Position numbers and translations under genes: made by a program. DNA of 44,501 nt from a virus. The notes beneath the pieces were generated by a model. The model was not told where the DNA came from, made no database searches, and saw only the letters and a list, made by a program, of their open reading frames with translations. The stretch spans positions 1 to 44,501 of the IMG/VR virus record IMGVR_UViG_3300042988_000109, one strand, 5' to 3'. Positions 1-8,266 of this stretch are shown here, one piece after another (the first letter of the stretch is position 1; every line of letters begins with the position of its first letter).

Positions 1-223
1 GATAGCAATCAAGCGGATACAAGCGACTATCGGGGGCGTGACCAATCTCTTCCTGACACTCACGTAACAATGCTTCTCGTAGGGTCTCACCACGCTCTAT
101 CTTGCCGCCCGGTATGCCCCAGTTCTGCTCTCTACTGTTACGCAACAGGTACAAGATGCGGCCAGTCGTCTTGGCATAGAATAGGACGCCAATAGCATTT
201 ATAGGTCGTTTCACCGTAGTCAT
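1..223 (-). CDS. NUDIX hydrolase, partial (3' end beyond window)
   Basis: The first 74 codons of a minus-strand gene are visible; the rest lies beyond the left edge. A complete NUDIX box is present at about residues 42-63: a GGK start, then E, then REC and the EE-I-G end, matching G-x5-E-x7-REU-x-EE-x-G-U. Residues 9-28 form the usual beta-strand lead-in. NUDIX enzymes hydrolyse nucleoside diphosphates linked to another group (for example oxidised dNTPs, NAD derivatives, capped RNA); the substrate cannot be told here. Its ATG overlaps the stop of the upstream gp15-like gene by one base (TAATG), so it is probably translationally coupled and transcribed from the same late promoter. Confidence 0.88.
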   Translation of the reverse strand, partial: MTTVKRPINAIGVLFYAKTTGRILYLLRNSREQNWGIPGGKIERGETLREALLRECQEEIGHAPDSRLYPLDCY

Positions 224-1887
224 TAGATTACTAGACGCCATGTTCCTTGTTCGTACCACCCTTCAAACGACTTGCGCCATGCACCTTCGTTAGAACGATA
301 TTGTAGACCGCTAGTAGTGTTAGTAACATAGTCAACGGATTCAAATGATGGGCGTGTCGCTACGAACCAACCAGTACCAGTGAATGTTAGTTCTGTATCG
401 TTAGTAACATCTGCTGGCAAAGCAGTGCTCAAGATAATCTGACTACTACGATAGTCAACTAGGTGAATAGTGCTTATACTAACAGTAGGAGCAGAACTCA
501 GAGCAACAGTCATATTAGCAAACAAGCCACTAACATCGCTCAACTGTAGCATAACGTCATTCACATAGTTATTGCCAACAGTACGCGCGGTTGCTGTGAT
601 GTCGCCATACTCAATGATATCATTAGCACGAGCGCCATTAGTAAGACCTTCCCAAGCATTACTAATACCTGTATGCGTATCTCCGGCCGAATGCGCAGTC
701 ACTAAATCTGAATCACGCTGATTAGGAATATCATTTACGATAATGTAGCGCTGGTGCGGTTCAGTCAGCGTTGTCGGTGTGTCTGGTAACGAATTACCAG
801 GATACTTCACTAGCGGGTCAATCACCATATCAACAGGGTCTAGCGTATCAGCAGGCAGCGTGTCAGCATCGATAGTAAACGTCAACATACGGTCATCAGA
901 CGCATCATACTCAATCGTACCGATAATCTCAGTAGTCATATACTCATTCTCAAGCGCAATCTGAGTGATGCCTTCCTTGATAGTACCATAAGCATTTAAG
1001 ACACTGTGCCAGTACACTGCTGTATCTGGACCATTCAATTGATCAACAGAAACATCATCAGTATAAACTTCATCATCATTGATTACCGCACTAGCTGGTA
1101 GGATCTGTAACTTGTTGCCGACTAGGAGTAGTTGATAGCCATACGGCGTAATCTTTTGACGAGTGCCTAACAATAAGCTATCGTTTTGCATGTCTTCGAG
1201 TGCTTTACCCTTAAAGATACTAGCAATAATCTTGTGGATCATGCCTGCCTTCTTGACCTTGATTGGACCGGAGATCCATATTGGAAGCCAGAACTTCCAG
1301 TTAGTCACTTCGATAGTGTTACCGCTACCAGCTGGTACGCTACGACTATTGTATATAATACCATCTTGATATACAACCGATAAGTTAGTCCAGTCAAAGT
1401 AACTATCATTACTCTGAATCTCTAGTGATGGGTTAAACAAGACGCCTAACTGCTCAATAATCTCAAGACGCTGTTGATGGCTACTAGTCCAAATATCAAC
1501 AGATATACGCAGGGTATATGGCACTGGCATTTGACGTTCAACTGAAAATGCTTGACCTTGAGTAGTCTCGTATTGACCAGTATCACGATTGAATGTGCGC
1601 TGACGAACAACACTCTTGTCAATAAAGTATGGCTCTTGGGTTCTGCGTTGGTCATACTCTAAGCCAGAGATATAGTATGTAATCATTGGCACAGTATTCA
1701 TGGTGCTTGAACTGTTGTTATTGATAGCAGCTGCCACTTGGCGCGAACCATCACCATAAACAACTGGTACACGATGCAAGATAGGGTTACCCTTAGGGTC
1801 ACTACCATATTGTACATCGACAAATGAAAATATTTTGCCAAATTGTGTTAAAAAGCGTCGAATCTGATTGTCGTGGAAGTAGTTCAT
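223..1887 (-). CDS. Tail sheath stabiliser / tail completion protein, gp15-like, with long C-terminal extension
   Basis: A protein of 554 residues. Residues 1 to about 225 follow the T4 gp15 pattern: an aromatic N-terminus (MNYFHD), an RVPVVYG segment, a [13 protein letters not shown] stretch, then [14 protein letters not shown] and the [12 protein letters not shown] helix region. gp15 caps the tail at the head-proximal end and joins it to the neck. T4 gp15 is roughly half this length; the extra ~320 residues form a beta-rich, Thr/Asp-rich extension ending in aromatic-rich GTGWFVA and [16 protein letters not shown] segments, probably exposed on the neck. A GATAAATA late element lies 18 nt upstream, followed by an AAGGAT ribosome-binding site. 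The gp15 assignment rests on motif memory, not alignment. Confidence 0.75.
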   Translation of the reverse strand: MNYFHDNQIRRFLTQFGKIFSFVDVQYGSDPKGNPILHRVPVVYGDGSRQVAAAINNNSSSTMNTVPMITYYISGLEYDQRRTQEPYFIDKSVVRQRTFNRDTGQYETTQGQAFSVERQMPVPYTLRISVDIWTSSHQQRLEIIEQLGVLFNPSLEIQSNDSYFDWTNLSVVYQDGIIYNSRSVPAGSGNTIEVTNWKFWLPIWISGPIKVKKAGMIHKIIASIFKGKALEDMQNDSLLLGTRQKITPYGYQLLLVGNKLQILPASAVINDDEVYTDDVSVDQLNGPDTAVYWHSVLNAYGTIKEGITQIALENEYMTTEIIGTIEYDASDDRMLTFTIDADTLPADTLDPVDMVIDPLVKYPGNSLPDTPTTLTEPHQRYIIVNDIPNQRDSDLVTAHSAGDTHTGISNAWEGLTNGARANDIIEYGDITATARTVGNNYVNDVMLQLSDVSGLFANMTVALSSAPTVSISTIHLVDYRSSQIILSTALPADVTNDTELTFTGTGWFVATRPSFESVDYVTNTTSGLQYRSNEGAWRKSFEGWYEQGTWRLVI

Positions 1888-1905
1888 GGTGAATCCTTAG
1901 TTAAA

Positions 1906-1913
1906 TATTTATC
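1906..1913 (-). promoter_or_regulatory. Late promoter element, minus strand (GATAAATA)
   Basis: The minus strand reads GATAAATA 18 nt before the gp15-like ATG, with a purine-rich ribosome-binding site between. It matches the T4 late consensus TATAAATA recognised by the phage late sigma factor. Confidence 0.6.
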
Positions 1914-1942
1914 GCGTTACTGTCTGCTGTATAAGTATGTGC

Positions 1943-2149
1943 ATGTTTATTACACTTACAAATGCAAGTCCCGCTTTAAGAGGACAACCAGTAGCTATCG
2001 ATGATAAAGTCATCGTATCAATCTTCCGTAACACTGTTACCCGCGAAGATGAATCAGTCGAAGACGTGACTTTTATGTTCTGCCCACCTCACGGCACATG
2101 GGAAGTTACAGAGACCGTAGCAGAAATCGTAGCTAAGCTAAACAAATAA
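1943..2149 (+). CDS. Small conserved phage protein
   Basis: A 68-residue protein beginning MFITLTNASPALRGQP, with an NTVTRED segment and a C-terminal PPHGTWEVTETVAEI. I recognise this as a small conserved protein of T4-like aquatic phages with no known function. An in-frame ATG at 1937 would add two residues; 1943 is preferred because remembered homologues begin at MFI. With that start a -10-like TATAAG (1930-1935) ends exactly 7 nt before the ATG and no ribosome-binding site is visible, consistent with leaderless translation. It sits alone between two minus-strand genes and ends immediately next to the stop of the gp14-like gene, tail to tail. Confidence 0.8.
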   Translation: MFITLTNASPALRGQPVAIDDKVIVSIFRNTVTREDESVEDVTFMFCPPHGTWEVTETVAEIVAKLNK

Positions 2150-4306
2150 TCAGTCTGGTCTCAAGCTAGTAGATAACCCTTGACGAGACTTGATAGTCTG
2201 ACCGTTAGGTAGAGTAACAGTCTCGGTGTTATTGAGGAAGCCAGCCTTCTGATTAGTACTATCTGGTCCGAATCCGCTAGCAGTACGCACCTTCTCACTG
2301 ATCTTGATCCATAAGGTACCATCCCAACGATACAGAATCTGTGGTACATAGTCAGTGCGTAGGAAGTAATCGCCCTCTTTAGGGTTACCAGGGAACACGA
2401 TGCCCTTGCCAGTTGGTTCACCGTTTGGCGCGGTACCATCGCCAGCGCCGTATGCTGCCAAGTAGCCAAAGCCACGTGGACTTGCTCGTTTAATAAACTG
2501 GAATCGTGGATCTTCGTCGGCGCGGAAGTCCATCGTGCCATCAATCAACTTACCATCATCAAACGCAAACTCAATGCGGTCACCCGCGTTCATGCCAGAT
2601 AAGGTTGGTGTGCTTGTTGTGATAGTAATGGTGTCTGACTCGATTCCACCAGTAGTTGCAGTCACAGTCTGTATGTCAGTCACCGTGGTACCAGTCTTAA
2701 ACACACTAAACGTGCCGCCATCAACCGTTTGTACTGTGGCGCGAATCACACTACCTACCACAAGAGCGGTGTCATATGAACTCAATACGATGCTTGTCTT
2801 ACCAACGGAAGTAGTCTCAACAGTAACACTCTTAAAGATACCACTAAAGTCACTAGCGACTTCAATTTGTACGTCACTGATATCAGTCTGCAAGGCAGTA
2901 CTAAAGGTCACAGTCTTAGCAGTCCGGTTTAACGCAGAGATTCGAGTACCAGTAGAGAACACACTCGTGGGAGTGCCGTTGTTACTATATACGGTGGCCT
3001 TCACCACCAAGCCGACCTTCAAGTCTTCCGACCAGGTTAATAGGGTAGCTACACTTCCGCCTTTAACGCCCGAAACCGCGTCTATATAGAAGTTAGGCAC
3101 TTGGTCAGCAGTTGAGTAGTGGTTATCACTAGTACCGTATGGACCAGTCTTTGCGATACCAGTGTATACAGTAGCAGTCAGTACACTATCGCCGAATACA
3201 CGACCGCTGTTCATGTCATTCTTATCAGCAGAGGTAGTTCCAGTACTCAAGACTACACGTTGACCAGCAACTATGTTCCTCGCAGCTGCCGCGCTTACAC
3301 GAATACCAGTACTCGCGTTCTTATATCTGCTACTCTCAAATCGAGCGATATAACCCTTGCCCAACAACGGACCACCATTAGGGTTCTTAACAATGTTGAT
3401 AGGCGCTGCTGGTGTGCCGCTAGTATCAGTAGGTACAACATATAGGGAGCTACGGTCAATACCAGTCTGTGGTAACAAGCGCTCAGCTTCTGCTAGTTGA
3501 GCATCATTAATCTCAATATTCTTGTTGTATGTGCTAATCAAGTCACGTAGCGTACCAGTAGTATCAACTTGCCAGTAGTTGGTATCAGTAGGTAGCGTAC
3601 CAGCAGGCACAGGACCCTTACCAGCAACCGGTGTGTATGTCTTACCACCATACGTCACAGTGTATCCTTCGCCGTATGTTTTGGTCTCGTCCCAGTCGCC
3701 CATGTACATATCGGTATTTGTAGGCGTAGTTAAGATATCTGCAAACTGCTGACTATCAACTAGTGGCTCACATTTAATGCGCCACAAGTGCGGGTACCAA
3801 GTTTGTGAAAAGCCCTCACTGGCATAGTTAGCATCAGTGATTTGATAGTAGCGACGAAGAGATGTGGGAATCGCTTCATTTAGCGGATGATAGTCAGTCA
3901 GATGTGGCAATTCGAAGACATCCCCCACCACCAGTTTTCGACCAATAAGATCAATCATATCTCCATAGTGCACGGTGATAAAGATCACGTCATTCGTCAA
4001 AAACAGACCGAACTGTGACAAATCAAAATCTAAGTTGGCTACGTTGTAATGCCCTCTCAATCGATATACATCAGCTTCGTATTTACGATCTCTGTTTTCC
4101 AAAAACAGCAAATCTTGAATCGCCAACGGGTCCGGTTTAGTAATTTGTGGTTGTGTGTGACTACTACTGGGACCAGTGTTTTTTGGACCCATATACTTGT
4201 GAATCAACAAGTCAGTGCCACCTACCTGGAACTGCTCTTTGATCACACGATCAATGTATCGGTAGTTGTTTGACTTAGTTGGTGAGTAATTAGATAGACG
4301 TGGCAT
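2150..4306 (-). CDS. Neck protein, gp14-like, with carbohydrate-binding-like module and long C-terminal extension
   Basis: A protein of 718 residues. Residues 20-190 resemble T4 gp14, a neck protein bridging head and tail: an IKEQFQVGGTDLLIH start, DPLAIQDLLF, a LSQFGLFLTNDVIFITV strand, VGDVFELP and HLWRIKCEPL. T4 gp14 is about 256 residues. The extension holds, at about 202-247, a CBM5/12-like pattern (W...YGEGYTVTYGGKTYTPV...YW) typical of chitin-binding-type modules, then a Ser/Thr/Val-rich beta region. It ends in a segment (EGDYFLRTDYVPQILYRWDG, then an SRQGLS motif) that I recall from gp14-like proteins of aquatic phages. It is encoded opposite to gp13, and its late element lies only 4 nt before the ATG. 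Confidence 0.72.
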   Translation of the reverse strand: MPRLSNYSPTKSNNYRYIDRVIKEQFQVGGTDLLIHKYMGPKNTGPSSSHTQPQITKPDPLAIQDLLFLENRDRKYEADVYRLRGHYNVANLDFDLSQFGLFLTNDVIFITVHYGDMIDLIGRKLVVGDVFELPHLTDYHPLNEAIPTSLRRYYQITDANYASEGFSQTWYPHLWRIKCEPLVDSQQFADILTTPTNTDMYMGDWDETKTYGEGYTVTYGGKTYTPVAGKGPVPAGTLPTDTNYWQVDTTGTLRDLISTYNKNIEINDAQLAEAERLLPQTGIDRSSLYVVPTDTSGTPAAPINIVKNPNGGPLLGKGYIARFESSRYKNASTGIRVSAAAARNIVAGQRVVLSTGTTSADKNDMNSGRVFGDSVLTATVYTGIAKTGPYGTSDNHYSTADQVPNFYIDAVSGVKGGSVATLLTWSEDLKVGLVVKATVYSNNGTPTSVFSTGTRISALNRTAKTVTFSTALQTDISDVQIEVASDFSGIFKSVTVETTSVGKTSIVLSSYDTALVVGSVIRATVQTVDGGTFSVFKTGTTVTDIQTVTATTGGIESDTITITTSTPTLSGMNAGDRIEFAFDDGKLIDGTMDFRADEDPRFQFIKRASPRGFGYLAAYGAGDGTAPNGEPTGKGIVFPGNPKEGDYFLRTDYVPQILYRWDGTLWIKISEKVRTASGFGPDSTNQKAGFLNNTETVTLPNGQTIKSRQGLSTSLRPD

Positions 4307-4310
4307 AGTG

Positions 4311-4318
4311 TATTTATC
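4311..4318 (-). promoter_or_regulatory. Late promoter element, minus strand, 4 nt from ATG
   Basis: The minus strand reads GATAAATA, then CACT, then the ATG of the gp14-like gene. With T4-type spacing the transcript would start at or next to the AUG, leaving no leader. Confidence 0.6.
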
Positions 4319-4537
4319 TACAGGTCATGGTGCTACGCACGTGTGTCATTCAGTGTCCATCATCCGTGGTACCCGTCTGCGACGAGTACACACAATTTAC
4401 TTCGTTTGCTCCGGCTATCGCCTACGCATACTCGTAAATTACTTCTTTTTTGATATAAAGAGAGCAAAGTATCCATTCCATATCTATTAAATCAGCAAGA
4501 TATATGAGTTCACCTTAATACACAACATATACACACC

Positions 4538-4556
4538 ATAGTGCTATACATCCGAC
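4538..4556 (+). repeat. Direct repeat copy 1 (19 nt)
   Basis: ATAGTGCTATACATCCGAC; it matches copy 2 at 17 of 19 positions, with the copies 76 nt apart start to start. Confidence 0.7.
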
Positions 4557-4573
4557 CAGCTCCATCTCACATT

Positions 4574-4596
4574 GTGAAAAATATGACGTTTTTCAC
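4574..4596. repeat. Inverted repeat, 8-bp arms with 7-nt loop
   Basis: GTGAAAAA (4574-4581), loop TATGACG, TTTTTCAC (4589-4596). It has A/T-rich arms and no separate U-tract, so it is as likely an operator as a weak bidirectional terminator. Confidence 0.45.
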
Positions 4597-4613
4597 TCAA
4601 AAACAGTGTACTT

Positions 4614-4632
4614 ATAGTGCGATACTTCCGAC
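4614..4632 (+). repeat. Direct repeat copy 2 (19 nt)
   Basis: ATAGTGCGATACTTCCGAC; it differs from copy 1 at two positions. Both copies carry a -10-like hexamer context, so a duplicated operator or promoter is possible. Confidence 0.7.
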
Positions 4633-4687
4633 GAAATTGTGCACAACTTGTGTATAACTTTGGAATTCACCGCACGTCCAAAATCTA

Positions 4688-4716
4688 TTGACTAATAAGT
4701 ATTAGATCGATAGAAT
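4688..4716 (+). promoter_or_regulatory. Sigma70-type promoter for the 4726 operon
   Basis: TTGACT (4688-4693), 17-nt spacer, TAGAAT (4711-4716). The predicted start is near 4723, only about 3 nt before the ATG at 4726. Confidence 0.65.
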
Positions 4717-4725
4717 GAACGAACT

Positions 4726-5931
4726 ATGGCTACTAAATCAACAAAATCAAAACAAATCCAGGTCACATCATCTGGTAGTAAAGTAATCTTTAAAGAATTG
4801 CGTCCAAATGACGCAGAGACGAAATATGCAGGTTCTGAACCAATCTTTGAAGACGAGCAACCAGCTCCAGATGAGCGTACTGGAGTGATGGTTCGTGCAT
4901 TTAACTGGTACAGCCGATTCTACTCTTCAAAACAAGCTAAAGAAATGATGCTCCAATATCTTGAGCACAATGACCGTCTTCCAGAAGCAAAGCAATTCAA
5001 ACGAGTGACCGAGTCTGACATCATCACAACTTATGCTTGGTTAGCTCGTTTATCTCTCCGTGGCTTAGAACTAACAGAGATTGAAGTCTCCAGAATCAAC
5101 TCAGAAATCTCCAGATTAATAGCCACCATAGGCGCACCAGAAGAGCACAGTCAGTTCAAACCAAAGGTCGACGAAGCGCCTAAGTTTAACATTCAAGAAC
5201 TTATGAGAGACCGCGCACGTGAAGCACAGGGTGAATTTGAAGGTCTCCTAGACGAGTTCATGACAGTTGATAGCTCTAAGTTAAAGACTGATGGTCGAGT
5301 TATGGCAGAGCTATCGACTCGTAATATCTTGCCAGGACACATCACTATGCTAGTTGAAATCTGGCAAAAGAAGATTGCTGAATTCACTGAAGCCCTTGAC
5401 ACAAATGACAAGCAACTTAAAGAAGCCTACGGACACTATAGTAAGACTCAAATGAAAAATATCATTAAGTTTTGTGAAGCTATCATCGCTGACCTTCGTG
5501 GATACCAATCAGTCAAAAAGGCAGCAAAAGCACCAAGAGCCCGTAAAGCAGTACCAGTTGAAAAGATTGTAAAGAATCTAAAGTACTTGAAGAAATGGAT
5601 CGACGAAGCATCTAAACTATCACTAGAGAGTGTGTCACCAACAAAGTTACATGGCGCAGCAGAGTGCTGGGTATATAACCCTACCACTCGTAAGCTAACC
5701 CATTATCTAGCTGATGAGTATAGCAAGTCACTAACGGTAAAAGGCAACTCAGTCATTGGCTTTGACAAAGTAAAGAGTGAGACCAAGACAATTCGTAAAC
5801 CCGCTATGCTAACTGAGTTCGTCAAAGTTGGCAAGCCAGCTAAACGTACTCTCTTCAAAGACTTGACTACAACACCTACTGAGCCTAATGGCCGCTTCAA
5901 CGACAACTTAATCATCCTTGCTGCTTGGTAA
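4726..5931 (+). CDS. Conserved phage protein of unknown function
   Basis: A protein of 401 residues with a Lys/Ser-rich N-terminus (about 1-20). The middle (about 75-260) is mostly helical, rich in Glu, Lys and Arg and possibly coiled coil. A Lys/Arg/Ala-rich basic patch lies near 262-275. A compact C-terminal part runs from about 310 (WVYNPTTRKLTHYLA, then a VKGNSVIGFDKVKS segment). I recall similar sequences in other T4-like phages but know no function. The mixture of coiled-coil region and basic patch would suit a nucleic-acid or scaffold-type binding role, which is only inference. It is the first gene after the divergent control region, with a sigma70-type promoter almost abutting its ATG, so it is likely early or middle expressed. 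Confidence 0.8.
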   Translation: MATKSTKSKQIQVTSSGSKVIFKELRPNDAETKYAGSEPIFEDEQPAPDERTGVMVRAFNWYSRFYSSKQAKEMMLQYLEHNDRLPEAKQFKRVTESDIITTYAWLARLSLRGLELTEIEVSRINSEISRLIATIGAPEEHSQFKPKVDEAPKFNIQELMRDRAREAQGEFEGLLDEFMTVDSSKLKTDGRVMAELSTRNILPGHITMLVEIWQKKIAEFTEALDTNDKQLKEAYGHYSKTQMKNIIKFCEAIIADLRGYQSVKKAAKAPRARKAVPVEKIVKNLKYLKKWIDEASKLSLESVSPTKLHGAAECWVYNPTTRKLTHYLADEYSKSLTVKGNSVIGFDKVKSETKTIRKPAMLTEFVKVGKPAKRTLFKDLTTTPTEPNGRFNDNLIILAAW

Positions 5932-5932
5932 T

Positions 5933-6367
5933 ATGAAGATTAGTGAATTAATCGACCGAGTCACTCGTCCAGCTATCCTAGAAGACTGGATGAGTGCTGA
6001 CTTGGTAACTATCGTCGAAGATGGCGGTACTCTCATTGAGATGACAAATCTAAAGTCTAGAATCACAGACTTGCCAGCTAACATAGTGCTGTGGACTCGC
6101 CCACAACCTGCCCAGTTACCACACAATAAGTATCGCATTAAAGTAACCAAAGACCACATGCATGTCGCTACATATTTGATATCATCAACACCAGCGCTTA
6201 TTGGCATCTACGCTTCAAAGAAGTACGCACTGGACAGTTACGAGGACGAACAAGTACAGAAGTTTATCAGAACATTCGCATCACTGTTGATATCGTATGT
6301 GGATGCAAAAATAACTGACGATGAGTTGGAATTCCAAATTCAAAAAATAAACAAAGAGACCATATGA
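5933..6367 (+). CDS. Hypothetical protein
   Basis: A protein of 144 residues starting MKISELIDRVTRP. The ATG at 5933 begins two bases after the preceding stop, so coupling is likely; a longer TTG-initiated reading from 5918 overlaps the upstream gene and is less plausible. The protein is mixed alpha/beta, with a hydrophobic C-terminal helix region (FIRTFASLLISYVDA, about 117-131) followed by a short charged helix. There is no signal peptide and I recognise no family. Its last four bases overlap the start of the methylase gene (ATGA), which ties it to that transcription unit. Confidence 0.72.
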   Translation: MKISELIDRVTRPAILEDWMSADLVTIVEDGGTLIEMTNLKSRITDLPANIVLWTRPQPAQLPHNKYRIKVTKDHMHVATYLISSTPALIGIYASKKYALDSYEDEQVQKFIRTFASLLISYVDAKITDDELEFQIQKINKETI

Positions 6368-6951
6368 GCGACTTATTCGACTTCAACGATGAGCCCCAAT
6401 CTAACAAAGCTGTAGCTAAGAATCTAGGCTATGTTGGTGCACCAGTATCAAAACTAAAAGCAGGGCGTGATAGCGATAGCTGGTACACACCGCCTGCGTA
6501 CATCGAAAGCGCCCGACTAGTACTAGGCACCATCGACTTGGACCCGTTCAGTAGTGCCCTTGCTAACGATGTGGTACAAGCTACCAAGTATCACACGGAG
6601 CAAGATAGTTCCATCGAAGTTGATTGGGTGGCACGTACAGTGTGGATGAATCCGCCCTACGGCCCACTATGCGGCGCAGCTGTAGACAAGTTTATCGAAC
6701 AGTTCGCCCTAAAGAACTTCCAAGAAGGCATCATCTTAGTAAACAACTCAACTGATACAAAGTGGTTCAAACGACTAGCCGCACACGCAAGTGGGTGGTG
6801 CTTTACTGATCACCGAATAGGATTCAACGCGCCTGACGGCAAATCACTTGGCGGCAATACGCGCGGCCAAGTGTTCATTTACTTCGGACCTAATATTCAG
6901 AAGTTCAAACAACAGTTCGAGCAACACGGACTAGTATTACAGAAAGCATAA
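6364..6951 (+). CDS. dam: DNA N-6-adenine methyltransferase (phage Dam type)
   Basis: A protein of 195 residues of the phage Dam family (the Pfam Dam / DNA N-6-adenine-methyltransferase group). Visible signatures are SWYTPPAYI (about 39-47), the IDLDPFSS segment (57-64), the catalytic NPPY motif (96-99, followed by G) and a NNSTDTKWF segment. Full length for the family. It would transfer a methyl group from S-adenosylmethionine to N6 of adenine in the phage genome, probably protecting it from host restriction or modulating transcription and packaging. The target sequence cannot be inferred. Its ATG overlaps the upstream stop. With the glycosyltransferase at 38293 it suggests more than one type of DNA modification. 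Confidence 0.88.
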   Translation: MSDLFDFNDEPQSNKAVAKNLGYVGAPVSKLKAGRDSDSWYTPPAYIESARLVLGTIDLDPFSSALANDVVQATKYHTEQDSSIEVDWVARTVWMNPPYGPLCGAAVDKFIEQFALKNFQEGIILVNNSTDTKWFKRLAAHASGWCFTDHRIGFNAPDGKSLGGNTRGQVFIYFGPNIQKFKQQFEQHGLVLQKA

Positions 6952-6953
6952 CA

Positions 6954-7322
6954 ATGACAACACCAATCGCAGACCAACACAAATTTATGACAGCGTGTGA
7001 CCAGACAACCGGCACCTTAAACGAAGCACAGTACAAACTCTACTGTGATCTAATCGAAGAAGAGTACAATGACGAGTTCAAACTAGCACTAGCTAACAAT
7101 GACCGAGTAGAACAACTAGACGCCCTCATCGACATCTTGGTAGTGACTATTGGGGCCCTACACTCCGGCGGCTTCGACGTAGAGGGAGCATGGAACGAAG
7201 TGATGCAGACAAACTTCGCAAAGATCGACCCTACTACTGGTAAAGTACGCAAGCGTGAAGACGGTAAAGTTTTGAAGCCGGCCAATTGGACACCGCCGAA
7301 CCTAGCACCGTTCGTCAAGTAA
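6954..7322 (+). CDS. MazG-like / phosphoribosyl-ATP pyrophosphohydrolase family NTP pyrophosphohydrolase
   Basis: A protein of 122 residues of the all-alpha NTP pyrophosphatase superfamily. The metal-binding pattern is visible as LIEEEYNDEF (33-42) and QLDALIDILVVT (54-65), giving the acidic cluster E35-E37/E41 and D56/D60 expected to hold magnesium. Such enzymes cleave NTPs or dNTPs to the monophosphate and pyrophosphate. In phages they are thought to change the nucleotide pool or host alarmone state. The C-terminus (VRKREDGKVLKPANWTPPNL) has the recurrent GKVxKxxxFxxPDL-like tail of phage members. It lies two bases after the methylase stop, in the same operon. Confidence 0.85.
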   Translation: MTTPIADQHKFMTACDQTTGTLNEAQYKLYCDLIEEEYNDEFKLALANNDRVEQLDALIDILVVTIGALHSGGFDVEGAWNEVMQTNFAKIDPTTGKVRKREDGKVLKPANWTPPNLAPFVK

Positions 7323-7466
7323 ATGCTTACCATAGAGGACTTCGATAATGATGCCGAACTGTTTAGGCAATATCTAGTAGACAGAGAGGTTACGAGACGT
7401 TCAGAGACATCAAGCTGCCATGAAGATAAATACCTTACTAAAGGGTATTCTTCATGGCAAATTTAA
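7323..7466 (+). CDS. Possible small protein, 47 aa
   Basis: An open frame directly after the MazG-like stop (TAA then ATG with no gap) encodes MLTIEDFDNDAELFRQYLVD and continues to a stop at 7464-7466, running 13 bases into the gp13 gene. The first half is acidic and helical. There is no ribosome-binding site beyond coupling, and the late promoter of gp13 lies inside it. It may be a real coupled gene or chance; I recognise no family. Confidence 0.4.
   Translation: MLTIEDFDNDAELFRQYLVDREVTRRSETSSCHEDKYLTKGYSSWQI
7425..7432 (+). promoter_or_regulatory. Late promoter element before gp13
   Basis: GATAAATA, 21 nt before the gp13 ATG, with AAAGGG in between as a ribosome-binding site. The leader around it (7422-7453) is an imperfect inverted repeat. 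Confidence 0.62.
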
Positions 7467-8209
7467 CCGAACTAAAAGCGCAACTATTCAAAAACGCGGA
7501 GTTCCGTCTAGGCGGCGGCATCGTTGACATCGAATTAGATCCTGCCCATTATGAGGCAGCGTATCAGTATGCTATTGCTACTTACAGACAAAGGGCAGCT
7601 GGCGCCTATGAAGAGTCTTATAGCATACTCACGATAGAGAAGGACCAGAACTCGTATATCTTACCACAAGAGATCAGCAGAGTGCGCCAAGTGTTTAGAA
7701 AGACGGTAGGACTGTCCACAGGCCCTGGTGCTACGTCATTTGACCCATTTAGTAGCGCCATACTTAATACCTATTTGTTGTCGTATAACCATGCTGGTGG
7801 ACTTGCCACGTATGACATGTATGCTCAGTATATTAAAGAAGCTGCGCGTATGTTCGGCGGATACGTGATTTACACCTTTAATCCAGTGACTAAAGAAATT
7901 AAATTTGCCCGCGACTTCAAAGGTTCTGGTGAAGAAATCTTATTATGGACAGACAATCTTAAACCTGAGATCAACTTACTTCAAGACCCAATGATCTCCA
8001 ACTGGATCTATAGTTGGACAATTGGTCAGTGTAAACTAATGATTGGTGAAGCTCGTGAAAAGTTCAGCACGATTGCTGGCCCTGGCGGCGGCACTACCCT
8101 AAACGGCGCACAAATGAAAGCAGAAGGCGCCAAGATGCATGAAGACCTACTCTTGGACCTCCGTAATTACGTTGACGGTTCCTTCCCTTTGACCTGGACA
8201 GTTGGCTGA
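7454..8209 (+). CDS. Neck protein, gp13-like
   Basis: A protein of 251 residues resembling the gp13 neck protein of T4-like phages, which closes the filled head and receives the tail. The features I rely on are MANLTELKAQL, FRLGGGIVDIELDP (17-30), an IATYRQRA helix, YILPQEISRVRQVFR (70-84), an ILNTYLLSYNHAGGLATYDM stretch, and SNWIYSWTIGQCKLMIGEAR with KFSTIAGPGGGT. These match neck proteins I recall from T4-like phages of alphaproteobacteria. T4 gp13 is about 309 residues, so this one is slightly short. It is on the plus strand, whereas the gp14- and gp15-like partners are on the minus strand over 3 kb away, so its own late promoter must keep expression balanced. Confidence 0.78.
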   Translation: MANLTELKAQLFKNAEFRLGGGIVDIELDPAHYEAAYQYAIATYRQRAAGAYEESYSILTIEKDQNSYILPQEISRVRQVFRKTVGLSTGPGATSFDPFSSAILNTYLLSYNHAGGLATYDMYAQYIKEAARMFGGYVIYTFNPVTKEIKFARDFKGSGEEILLWTDNLKPEINLLQDPMISNWIYSWTIGQCKLMIGEAREKFSTIAGPGGGTTLNGAQMKAEGAKMHEDLLLDLRNYVDGSFPLTWTVG

Positions 8210-8231
8210 TAAATTAGTACTCCAAAAGAGC

Positions 8232-8259
8232 TTGACACTCCACCAATTAGTGATAAGAT
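8232..8259 (+). promoter_or_regulatory. Sigma70-type promoter for dNMP kinase
   Basis: TTGACA (8232-8237), 16-nt spacer, TAAGAT (8254-8259). The -10 box ends 7 nt before the ATG at 8267, so the mRNA should start at or beside the start codon. Confidence 0.68.
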
Positions 8260-8266
8260 AGTGTCT

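Larger units (their letters stand above)
4307..4725. other. Divergent intergenic control region
   Basis: About 420 bases without a convincing gene, between the divergent gp14-like gene and the 4726 gene. It contains a 19-nt direct repeat with 2 mismatches (4538-4556 and 4614-4632), an 8-bp inverted repeat (4574-4581 with 4589-4596), a 10-bp palindrome (4637-4646), a DnaA-box-like site (4649-4657, TGTGTATAA) with two near-matches around 4517-4535, and a sigma70-type promoter at 4688-4716. The left part (4382-4435) can form a long-range 7-bp stem. A 60-codon open frame at 4308-4490 lacks coding character. The region could be a control hub or a replication origin. Confidence 0.55.

Noticed and set aside
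2535-3089. 184-codon plus-strand ORF opposite the gp14-like extension
   Set aside because: Shadow of Thr/Val-rich codons; no promoter or ribosome-binding site and incompatible with the sense gene.
4308-4490. 60-codon plus-strand ORF in the divergent gap
   Set aside because: Odd composition, no ribosome-binding site, overlaps the late promoter of the gp14-like gene and matches no known family.
7422-7453. Imperfect inverted repeat before gp13 as a terminator
   Set aside because: No U-tract, and it overlaps the late promoter and ribosome-binding site.
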